Below, piece after piece: positions 50,695 to 61,319 of a stretch of DNA of 64,000 bases (the stretch's first letter is position 1; every line of letters begins with the position of its first letter). Position numbers and translations under genes: made by a program. Source of the stretch: Panopea generosa. Taxonomy: Eukaryota; Mollusca; Bivalvia; Adapedonta; Hiatellidae. The notes beneath the pieces are model-generated. The model searched no databases. It worked only from the letters and a program-made list of their open reading frames with translations, and was not told where the DNA came from. The stretch lies in the NCBI GenBank assembly GCA_029582155.1, contig CM055901.1, positions 22,345,186-22,409,185 of the forward strand. The letters are read 5' to 3'.

Positions 50695-51110
50695 GGTCCT
50701 ACCCCAAAGTATATAGGCGTTTTGCTCGTGACGTCACCAGAAGTTTGACACCGAATTATTGTGAAATCACATATTATGAAAACTAAACACAACGCTGCCC
50801 ATAAAACATATCGCATTACTCCACCCACTTATTCCGCTGAAGAAAATAATGTTTATTGGTTAAGTCCTTCAATTCAGAATTCTTTTCGCGTTTAATTGTC
50901 TTCCTTCGATGTTCACCAATGCACTGCATATCTATCTATAAACTGTTTACGTAAATAAGTGCATATACATAAGAGTTTCAGTAGAGAGCAGTCACTAAAG
51001 ACACAAAAGATTTTTTTGCGAGAACTAGAACGGAAGTGCTTCTATGCCGTCACCGAAAACCTCCAACATAATAGAGCTATAAAATGGCGGCGCCCATAAT
51101 ATTTAGGAAA
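50695..51110 (+). promoter_or_regulatory. Promoter-like patch: CRE, TATA-like and YY1 motifs
   Basis: A full cAMP response palindrome tgacgtca lies at 50729-50736. Further on, gctataaaatggcggcgccc (51076-51095) contains a TATA-like tataaaa overlapping aaaatggcggc, a match to the YY1 consensus that often marks animal start sites. The ATG in it opens only 13 codons (MAAPIIFRKRLKS). No gene is recognised downstream, where a minisatellite starts. This is a suggestion from motifs only. Confidence 0.25.
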
Positions 51111-51245
51111 CGCTTAAAATCATGATATTTAATATGGTTTTTCTCATTTGATAAATTTCGTTCAATTAAAGTTTGTTGATTTTTGTGCTATTTACATGTA
51201 TATTTAATGATAAATAGCCATTCATTTTCTGACATGCGGTACCCT

Positions 51246-51692
51246 TTAAGTCTGGCTACGGCACTGTCTGGCTTCTGCATTTACGGCTACGCATTGTCCA
51301 GCTACGGCACTGTCTGGCAACGGCACTGTCTGGCGACGGCACTGTCTGGCTTCTGCACTTACGGCTACGCATTGTCCGGCTACGGCACTGTCTGGCGACG
51401 GCACTGTCTGGCGACGGCACTGTCTGGCTTCTGCACTTACGGCTACGCATTGTCCGGCTACGGCACTGTCTGGCGACGGCACTGTCTGGCTTCTGCACTT
51501 ACGGCTACGCATTGTCCGGCTACGGCACTGTCTGGCAACGGCACTGTCTGGCTACGGTACTGTCCGGCAGGCACTGTCTCGCAACGGCATACCGGCTATG
51601 GCACTGTCTGGCTACAGCATTATCCAGCTACGGGACTGTCCGGCGACGGCACTGTCTGACTACGGCATTGTGTGGATATATGTCAACGTCCA
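51246..51692. repeat. 16-bp minisatellite with 62/78-bp higher-order unit
   Basis: The unit ggcgacggcactgtct is repeated with variants. The landmark cttctgcacttacggctacg recurs at 51272, 51350, 51428 and 51490, giving steps of 78, 78 and 62 bp, the shorter one lacking a single 16-bp unit. Much more GC-rich than its surroundings. Open frames on both strands are repeat artefacts. Confidence 0.9.
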
Positions 51693-51699
51693 GCTACGG

Positions 51700-52136
51700 T
51701 ACAGTCTTGCTAACCCCATTCCCCTTCTGTTCTCACTTACTTGAAAAGTATTTCATCAGATATAAGCTGCCAGATGGAGACTTCCAGAACAGTAAATGTG
51801 TACTGCGCTATGATTGTTCGTATTATTGACGTTTCCAAATTACGTCAATCTCGATGACAGAATCCTGATGGAAAATATTTAACGTCTGTTGTTTGTGATG
51901 TAGTCTGAAATTTTCGTGACTAATAATTATTATTATGCAAGTTACATTTGGTTATAATTATGTCTTTGTCAGCACATTTCAAATGTAATAGGTTCAGTAA
52001 CACCGCTATTGTATGGTTTACCATTATCATTATATTTTTATAAATATTTAATATAACAGACAAGAATTTTGCGCCCTTTTATATGTTATTTATGTTGACC
52101 TTTGTAATTATCAAAGTACAATCATCTCTTTGACCA
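51700..52136. other. Non-coding, nothing seen
   Basis: No recognised feature. Confidence 0.35.
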
Positions 52137-52610
52137 TATTTTAGCTCATCTGCAAAGCTCAAAGCGAGCTAGGTCGATGAATGCCGTCTGCTCGACGTTT
52201 GACGTCAATAAACTTTTACTTCAAGCGATTCTACACAGAAACGACTTAAATATTCACTAAAATTGGTGTGAACTTATCTCAGGTGATTAGGATACACTGG
52301 TAAAATTTGCATATTGTATCATCTAATAATATTTTCTCAGATAAGTTCAAGACATGTCTTCAAAATTATACCTTCATGGTGATTTTCATTTTGGCGTAGG
52401 GAAACAATAATATAAACGTTTTATTCTCAAGATCAGGCCAGCCAAATTTGTTCATATTTCCAATACATTATTCGCATGGCTAGGAGTTTCAAGTTTATTA
52501 AAATGAAGGGATTAGTGTCCAATTGGGTCCAGTAAAGGCAGATTGATTTTAACATAAGAGTACTAGGGGAAAAGAAAATTGTCTTTTTTCCATATATAAT
52601 TCTTTCATAA
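52137..52610 (+). repeat. Bivalve-type dispersed repeat, 5' portion
   Basis: Begins attttagctcatctgcaaag followed by ctcaaagcgagct, a decayed form of the tttagctcacctgagc start I associate with an abundant bivalve repeat, then gtcgatgaatgccgtctgct. The right limit is uncertain. The 3'-type end of such an element is at 38160-38205, from a different copy. Confidence 0.4.
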
Positions 52611-54841
52611 GTTTAGTCCATTAAGTAATTGTAAATAAATCAAAGTGAACTCAGTGGAGCCACTTTGAGTCATTTGCATTTGGACCTTTTGTTATATTTT
52701 ATATATCTATACACATTTATAATAAATATTTTATTTGCTTTTAAATCATTTCTACGCAAAATATATATCAACATAAATACATAATACAATACATTTATGG
52801 GATTATTTCGCACAACCTTTGTTGCATATCTGTAAGCTCTCAATAATAAATGGCCTACTTAACGACTAACTCTTTGAAGATATAAAATTTTACGTCAAGT
52901 TATGCAGCACAACATCAAATTTGTATAAAACAGATTAGACGCTGTTTGAAATTCACATTTTGTATTGAAAATTACTCGTACAGAAAATTTAGTGTATTGT
53001 CCAATCTGAACGTAGTGAAATGTGTTTTAACTTTATCTAACCATTATTTTAACAAGTCTTTACTTCCAAAATAATACCTTAGAAAGTCATCAAACATAAT
53101 TTCTCCACCTATAAAAAGGCAGATCTAGTGACATCTAATGAGTGATGTTCGGTAATTACTATTGATGTTAGCATTAACAGTGCATGGCGTCTTCGGCGAA
53201 TTTCTGCGTTCCTGTGATTGCTGTATCAACAATGCATTGAGTTACAAAAATTACTTTGTCAGAGATGTTGTGTGTTTTTCTTAACCTCTAGATAATATTT
53301 TATTTAAATACGAAGTGGAAAGACGGAAATATATAGGAGTCCGATAATTCGATATTAAATTGCTGTTTGTTTACGTTTTATAACATGAGTTGATGACACT
53401 ATTTCTATTCAAAAAATGTTTTTTTTAAGTGATAATTTTTTTATTAATGTTCCATAATTACAAACCTTTAGTTTAATGCTTTGGTGAATATGCTATTAAA
53501 ATGAAGCATAGTTTTAGAACCAACATAAAACTAGAGCGGGCAATGTCACTTTCAATAGTTGAACATCTGAGAAAAAGAGAAAAACGGTTGGTGAGTGACA
53601 AATAACAGTATGTATGCATTGTTCTTATTTTTTGTGAACTTTATCTTGACCTCTTCCTACCTAAACCTCGACCACCATCCCCCAAACAAAATTAGTATTC
53701 TTTTGCAGACAAACTCAAGATACCGCTATTACTAAGAAAGCATTATTATATTTGTAGTATCAGTGACTTTGATATAATATAAAATGTAAAATAACACAAA
53801 CAAAAATCCACCAACATTTTTCATCTTTATTTTGATATCATTTAGGTAAACTTTTGTGTGTTAACCGACAAAGAAGCATATTGGAAGCACTACAAAACCG
53901 AACAGACGCATGGATGGACGGACAAACATGGTTAACACTATGTCAGAAGTCAAAGCTGATAAATGTAACGTCAAAAACGTCGTAAAATACGGTCAGCTCT
54001 ACGTTAATTTTGATTAGATTTAAAAATAACATGCGTTTACATTTGTTTTGATGTCTTATTTTACAATATAATAAGTTTATAAAAGTACACTAAGCCGTTA
54101 TCACTGATGTCCATAACAAAAAATAACAGTACACGTTAGCTCACATGTCAAATGGTATGAGTGAATAAAATATAATGGTAATCTGTAATACGTCTATATA
54201 CATTCAATTTACAAAGTAATATCGAGTTCCTCTAGTACTTTTAAAATTGATAGATGTTCGTCTACATTCAAATTGAATGTTTTGATTTTTTTTGTTTTCT
54301 GTAACATAAAGAATAGATAATGCTAGGATTAGGGCTATATTTTTACATTCCTTGAAACCGTATTTTCTCAAATACACGCTACGTCAGGTTGATTTAAAAA
54401 ATAGCGTTGTGACATATTTATAATAAATAAATAAACTGTTATAACTTTGTAATGCGTTAGAGATTTGCAATGATATAACAACATGTTGTTCTTTATAAAA
54501 CACTATTATGTGATTAAAATAAAATTGATATATATTTAATAAGAAACATTTTACAGAAGAGAAACTTATTTGCGTAATTAGCAATACACGTTTTTCACCA
54601 TTTGTGACATTTTTACTAGAAATCGTATTTCCATTAAAAAAAATAAACTGAATTTCTTTTTCGATTTTACGAAAAAACTCTTTAATAACATGTAAACACA
54701 TTTTATTTTAAAAAATGTACATAGAGTCTTATTTTGTTGAAAAATAAATTAGTGAAATGAATTTATTACTTAGCCATGGCTTTCTTCATTCCTTTTTAAC
54801 GCTTAAAGTTTTCTATAGTTTTAAGTTGTAATTTTCTGTCT
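52611..54841. other. Long non-coding stretch
   Basis: AT-rich with no gene recognised. A short ggatggacggac motif near 53912 recalls the repeat at 4980. The 105-codon minus frame at 54384-54701 is low-complexity (Phe, Ile, Lys) and unconvincing. Confidence 0.4.
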
Positions 54842-55195
54842 TTTCTTTTATTGCCGCAACCTTCTTTTTTGACATTATTTCCGTCTGTGCAAGCGTGTTT
54901 TTAAAACGATTTGGCTCCGTTTGCACCCTAAAATCGCTTAAAAACTCGTACCATTTGATAATTTCTGTTACATCTCTCACACTGTTTTTCTGTTGACGCA
55001 AAATCGTTAACGTTTTCCCTGACGTACGTGTTACACGATGGCAAATAAAACTATTACAATTACTAAGAAAATGAAATTATATTAAATTTGGTATAAAATA
55101 GTTTATATTATATGATTATTCAACAATATTTACAGTCTTTTATTCCCCGTATTACCCTGAAATCGGCGTAAGTCTCAACTTCTGTCTCGCGTTTA
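54842..55195 (+). repeat. Dispersed repeat pair, copy 2
   Basis: Partner of 49897-50235 at a distance of about 4.95 kb. On the minus strand it is open from 55001 to 54813. Confidence 0.7.
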
Positions 55196-55312
55196 TTTGC
55201 CCCAAATTTCATAGCAGGGACAAATAAATTTCTAGTTGAAAAAAAAAGTTACATTTAGTGAACTCGTTCTATAATCAAATGTCAATATATGTACAAAACA
55301 TACGCTTTTTGT

Positions 55313-55412
55313 ATCAGTTGTTACACTAAGGGTCGCACCCCGTGTCCATAAGTGTAACAAAATCCGTTCCCGTTTCATCCATTTGTGTAACAACTGTTTT
55401 TGTTACACTAAG
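55313..55412. repeat. Second cluster of TGTAACAA inverted motifs
   Basis: Contains ttgttacactaag, ataagtgtaacaa, tttgtgtaacaactgttttt and gttacactaag within 100 bp. Arms pair as hairpins in the same way as at 4401-4568, and tttcatc is shared between the two sites. Confidence 0.55.
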
Positions 55413-55419
55413 TATGCAT

Positions 55420-56140
55420 TCTTCGGTTGTTTAAATTGCATATGTTGGTTTAAACATATGTATCCATTCAAATGTACATATACACATATAAGTTTAGGTA
55501 TAAATATGGATAAGAGCGGAAGGTAAAAACTTAGCATTACGAATATAACGTAGGTATTTACATTAAATTATTTCATAAAAATGTTTAACATACTTTTAGA
55601 AACTTAGAAATTGTATCGAGTAATTTGAAAAAAGGTGCTTAAAATGATTAATGTTAAGTATATATTATGTGAATTCACATAACAATAATATTTAACGTTT
55701 TGCTCTGCACCTCTCATGAATATAAGAAACAGGCTAAATCCTTGATTTGTTTATGGATTTCTCTCTAGCATCTGCATTAAAAAACGTTATTTTAAAATTG
55801 ATTTTTTATGTGGTATATTTTTACATGAAACTTCATACAGCACGTACCAATATGTGTATTACGTCTTGCATTCAAAGTACATAAGAAGAGATACAAGACC
55901 GATCAAAATCTGTTTTTCTTATTATCTAATTTAAAATAAACGATCAAGGACATGAAACTTTTTTTATTGGCAAAGCTGTCTATAAAACACTCCATAAAAA
56001 ATGAAACATTTAAGGAACTAAAGTTATATTACATGCATTTGGTACGACACAAACAGATAATAGGTGTGAAATGGTGTTACCTCTTTACTGAAGATATCTG
56101 AAGAAGTTTATTTAACTTTTTCAAATTTTAAACACATTTT
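55420..56140. other. Non-coding, nothing seen
   Basis: AT-rich with no recognised feature. Confidence 0.4.
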
Positions 56141-56153
56141 AGTCTAAGTTGAG

Positions 56154-56463
56154 GACTGCGGCGTGGTCTAGTGGTAGAACATCCGCCTCGCATGCGGAAG
56201 GTCGTGGGTTCAATCCCCGGCCGGGTCATACCAAAGACTTTAAAAATGGTACTAGAAGCTTCCTCGCTTGACGCTCAGCATTTATAGGAGAATTCTAGGT
56301 CTGGTCGGCCCGGTGTCAGTATAATGTGACTAGGTGGGGTATCATACCATGTGTCTGCGGCATGATACTCCAGTGTGACAGCGCTTAGAATACTGTTTCA
56401 AGTAGACACCGTCGCGATATGACTAAAAAATTGTTGAAAGCGACGCTAAACACCCTACAACAA
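56154..56463 (+). mobile_element. tRNA-headed SINE with 10-bp target duplication (copy 2)
   Basis: Same family as 36161-36477, in the same orientation. A box tggtctagtggtagaac, anticodon-position CGC, B box gggttcaatcccc, identical central-domain phrases and a (CAA)n end. Perfect target duplications (ctaagttgag) lie at 56144-56153 and 56464-56473. The head is closer to a tRNA than in copy 1. Most body differences are single substitutions, so both copies are fairly young. Confidence 0.92.
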
Positions 56464-56479
56464 CTAAGTTGAGCACCAG

Positions 56480-57030
56480 TGCGCACAATCTTCTATATTA
56501 TATGAGATTATTTATCAGGATTTCAGGCCTAGACATTTTAAACCGCTTTAGCAATCATTCCCTAATACTATTTCCAATTTCATGCTGATTTTAAAACCGA
56601 TTAGGAACTAGATCACCGTTTCGGCAGCTGCGTTATGCAATCAGTGTATTTAGGATGTATTGTTTTCTTAAATATGAACGGATAACTGCCAATACAGGGT
56701 GTTCACAAAAAGGCTTTGGTAACATACTTAACTTAAGTAATGATTTTGTACATCTGTGATTATCGAAATTATCAAATGACATGTAGTTATCACTGTAATA
56801 ATATTTACTCTCGAATACTCTAGTTGAAGTGTGAATGAACTTCTCTTTTTCTTCTATTTCGTTAAAATTATATATTAAAATTATTTAATTATTACTGTCA
56901 TCATTGGAAAAGCCAAAGTGGCCACTGAAAAGTTGATTTCAGTAATAAAGTATAACAACATTAAATTTGTATGTTTTATGAAATAGGTAACATCTGAAAC
57001 ATTTTCCTGAATGTACAGTGAGAAGTTATA
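56480..57030. other. Non-coding, nothing seen
   Basis: No recognised feature. Confidence 0.35.
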
Positions 57031-57036
57031 TGAATG

Positions 57037-57052
57037 TGTGTGTGTGCGCGCC

Positions 57053-57091
<39 letters not shown>

Positions 57092-57182
57092 GAGCGTACG
57101 TGCGTGTGCGTGCGTGTGCGTGCGTGTGCGTGCGTGTGCGTGTGTGTGCGTGTGTGTGTGTGTGTGTGCGTGTTTGTGTGTA
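57037..57182. repeat. (TG)n/(TGCG)n microsatellite
   Basis: A TG run with interspersed GCGTGC units. Frames through it are low-complexity artefacts. Confidence 0.95.
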
Positions 57183-57189
57183 TTAACTT

Positions 57190-58270
57190 TTCACATGTGT
57201 AATGAACTTTTAAGGTAAATTGACTCACACCGAGGTCAGAGGTTCTCCATATTATTACTACGTATTATTCGATAGATATTATAAAACCAAGGAATTGATT
57301 TATTGACTGAATATTTAGCATCATATTAATGTCATCGAGCGCTAACAGCTTATCAGTTAACCTTACCGCTGTTTCATGGGATCCTGAAAGTTTGACCAAA
57401 ACTAGAGCACACTCATCTCCGCAAGTAAAAATCCAAGTAATAATTAAACTTTTATTTGCACTAAAGCTAAATTAAACATCGTATATTCAAGGTTAGGATT
57501 CATAGAAAAACAATAGCCATGAACTCTTACTATCAATATTTAGTTCCGTATTCTTTTAAATCTCTGTCGCTGGATAGAAGTAAACGTTTATTATTCACAG
57601 TGGCGTCTAAAGATAAATATATCGAGTTGAGAAATGTGAATAATTATTAACTTTCACTTCATTTGTTCTTCATACTAGAATTGAGATGATATCCTACTTT
57701 CCTAGCAATGTAATCGGCCCCAGGAATGGTAATATAGGTCAACATCTAAGTCGGTAAGATGATAATGGAATATTTATATGCCGCAATACAGACCATAAAA
57801 GTTAATTATTTAAGAGCAAACAGCGTATTGACCTGAATACGTTAACCCAGATTAAATCACGAATGTCTTTTTACAGTAAAGCAGACAAAATCACTACGTC
57901 CGACATCTAATGCAAGTCCTGACACAAAATGCACTACATTATTATTCATTTGTTGATATTGATCATATGTCCGTAAGTTTACTTTAATAAGAATCAATTA
58001 TTGTTTTCTGACACGGCAGGTCCAGATAATTACAATTTACAATAACAGATAACAATGACAACTACAATTACAAATAACAATTACAAATGTTATTTAACAA
58101 TGTCACCGGTCTATAATACAAATGCATGCTCTATATAAAATCAATCGGGTGCTCATTCCCCTTCATTTCAACAGGTACGTTGTTAAATCAAATATTTTAT
58201 AAATCTCAAATAAAATGAACCAGGTGACTAGTACATCATTTTATCAATCTATCGACGACAATACAATGCT
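57190..58270. other. Non-coding, nothing firm
   Basis: AT-rich. A short tract of acaattacaaataacaat-type repeats lies at 58028-58092. Confidence 0.4.
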
Positions 58271-58279
58271 TATTTAATC

Positions 58280-61200
58280 GGTAAGCAGTAACCAAAACGA
58301 GTAAGTAGCGAAGTCAGAATACCAAACAATTATTAAAAATAGTAAGTTCATAAAAGCTAAGTCAGAACACCACACGTTTATTAAAAAAAAAGTTAGTTCA
58401 TAGTAGCTAAGTCACAATACGACAATTTTTTTAACAAGAGTAAGTTCATAGCAGCCAAGTCAGTATACCACACATTTATTAAAAAACGTAATTTCATAGC
58501 AGCCAAGTCAGAATAACACACAATAATAAAAAAAGAAAAAGTTCATGTTTGCGAAATCAAAATACCACACATTTATCAAAATAGTAAGTCCATAGTAACT
58601 AAGTCAGAATACAACACATTTATTAAAAAGAGTAAGTTTATATTAGCCAAGTCACAATACCACAGATTTTTTTAAAAAGAGTAAGTTCATAATAGCCTAG
58701 TCAGAATACCACACATTTATTAAAAAGAGTTAGTTCATAGTAGCCAAGGCAGAATACCGCACATTTATTGAAAAGAGTAAGTTCATAGTAGCCAAGTCAG
58801 AAGACTTCAGTTTTATTAAAAAGAGTAAGTTCATAGTAGCTAAGTCAGAATACCACACATTTATTAAAAAAGAGTAAGTTCATATTAGCCAAGTCAAAAT
58901 AATATATAGCTATCAAACTGTAAGATATAATACCCAAGTCAGAATAACACACATTTATTAAAAAAATTAAGCTCAAAGTAGCCAAGTTAAAATAAAATAT
59001 AGCTATCAAACGGTAAGTTCATGGCATCTAAGTCAGAATACCACATATTTATTTTAAAAAAGTAAAGTCATAGTAGCCAAGTCAGAGTAACACACAGTAA
59101 TAAAAAAAAGAATAAGTTCATATTGCCGAAGTCAAGATACCACACATTTATTAAAAAAAAGTAAAATCATAGTAGCCAAGTCAGAATACCAAACATTTAT
59201 TTAAAAGAATAAGTTCATAGTAGACAAGTCAGGATACGACACATTTATTAAAAAGAGTAAGTTAATAGTAGCCAACTCAGAATATCACACAGTTATTAAA
59301 AAAGGTAGATTCATAGTAGACTCCTCAGAATACCATATATTATTAAGAATAGTAAGTTCATAGTTGCCAAGTCAGAATACTTCATAGTTATTAAAAAGAG
59401 TAAATTCATAATTGCCCAGTCAGAATATCACATATTTATTAAAAAGAGTAAGTTTATAGTAGCCAAGTCAGAATACCACACATTTATTTTAAAAAAGCAA
59501 GTTCACAGTAGGCAAGTCAGAATACTATACATTTATTAAAAAGAGTAAGTTCATAGTTGCCAAGTAAAAACACAAAGTAATAAAAAGTAAGGTGATAGTA
59601 GCCAATTCAGAATACCAAGCATGTATTAAATAGTGTGAGTTCACAGTAGCCAAATCAAAATAAAACACATTTATTAAAATGATTAAGTTCATATTAGCCA
59701 AGTCAGAACATCACAGATTTATTTAAAAAAGTAATTTCATAGTAGCCAAGTCAGGATAACACACATTTATTAAAAAAAGTAAGTTGGTAGAAGCAATTTC
59801 AGAGTACCACAGATTTATTAAACAATTAAGTTCATAGTAGCCAAGTCAGAATTACACACATTTATTAAAAAGAGTCAGTTCATAGATGCCAAGTCAGAAT
59901 ACCACACATTTATTAAATATAGTTAGTTCATAGTACCCAAGTCAGAATACCGCACAGTAATAAAAAAGTAAGTAATAGTAGCCTAGTCAGAATACCACAC
60001 ATTTGTTAAAAAGAGAAAGTTCCTAGTAGGCAAGTCAGAATACCACACATTTATTAAAGATAGTAAATTCATAAAGGCCAAGTCAGAATACCACACAATT
60101 ATTACCTAGAGTAAGTTTATAGTAGCCAAGGCAGAAAACCACAAAGTATTAAAAAGAGTAAGTTCATACGAGCCAAGTCAGAATATCACACGTTTATTGA
60201 AATAGTAAGTTCATAGTAGCCAAGTCAGAATACCACACTGTAATAAAAAAGTAAGATCATAGTAGCCAAGTCAGAATACTACACATTTACTAAAGAAAGT
60301 AAGTTCATAGAAGTCAAGTCAGAATAACACACATTTATTAAAAAGGGTAAGTTAATAGTAACCAAGTCAGAATAAAACACATTTATTAAAATGAGTAAGT
60401 TCATACTAGCCAAATCAGAATATTACAGATTTATTTAAAAAAGTTCCACACATTTATTAAAAATTGAAGTTCATAGTAGCCAAGTCAGAATACCAAACTG
60501 TAATAAAAAAGTAAGTTCATAGTAGCTAAGTCAGAATACCACACATTTATTAAAAAGAGTTAGTTCATAGTAGCCAAGTCAGAATACCACATATTTATTA
60601 AAAAGGATAAGTTCATAGTGACCAAGTCAAAATAACATATAGCTATCAAACGGTAAGTTCATGGAATATAAGTCAGAATACCACACATTTATTTTTTAAA
60701 AAAGTAAGTTCATAGTAGCCAAGTCAGAATAGAACACATATATTAAAAAGAATAAATTCATAATACCCAAATCAGAATACCACACAATTATTAAAAATAG
60801 TTATTTCATAATAGCCAAGTCAGAATACCATACAGTAATAAAAAAGTAAGTTGATAGTAGCCAAGCCAGAATAATGCACATTTATTAAAATGAGCAAGTT
60901 CATATTAGCTAGGTAAGAATACCACACATTTATTAAAAAAAGTAAGTTCGTAGTAGCCATTTCAGAATACCACACATTTATTAAAAAAAATAAGTTCACA
61001 GAAGCCAAGTCAGAATTCCACACAGTCATAAAGAAGTAAGTTCATAGTAGCCAAATCAGAATACCACACATTTATTAAAAAGAGTAAGATCATAGAAGCT
61101 AAGTCAGAATACCACGCATTTATTAAATATAGTAAGTTCATAGTAGCCAAATCAGAATACCACACATTTATTACAAAGAGTAAGTTAATAGTAGCCCAGT

Positions 61201-61312
61201 CAGAATACCACATTAATTTAAAAATTAAGTTCGTAGTATCCAAGTCAGAATACCCAACATTTATTAAAAAAAGTAAGTTCATCGTAGTCAAGCAGAATAT
61301 CGCACATTTAAT
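58280..61312. repeat. 48-bp degenerate satellite, about 63 monomers
   Basis: The unit is aagttcatagtagccaagtc, agaataccacacatttatta, aaaagagt. Monomers drift at most positions and vary by a few bases in length. Some carry a recognisable variant (aatatatagctatcaaacgg at about 58905, 58995 and 60635), which hints at local block duplication. Minus-strand frames of 16-residue repeats open only for short runs. Confidence 0.93.
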
Positions 61313-61319
61313 AAGTGAT

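Noticed and set aside
51183-51829. Tyr/Gly/Ser-rich protein over the GC-rich minisatellite
   Set aside because: The frame follows the 16/78-bp repeat on both strands and has no supporting exon structure.
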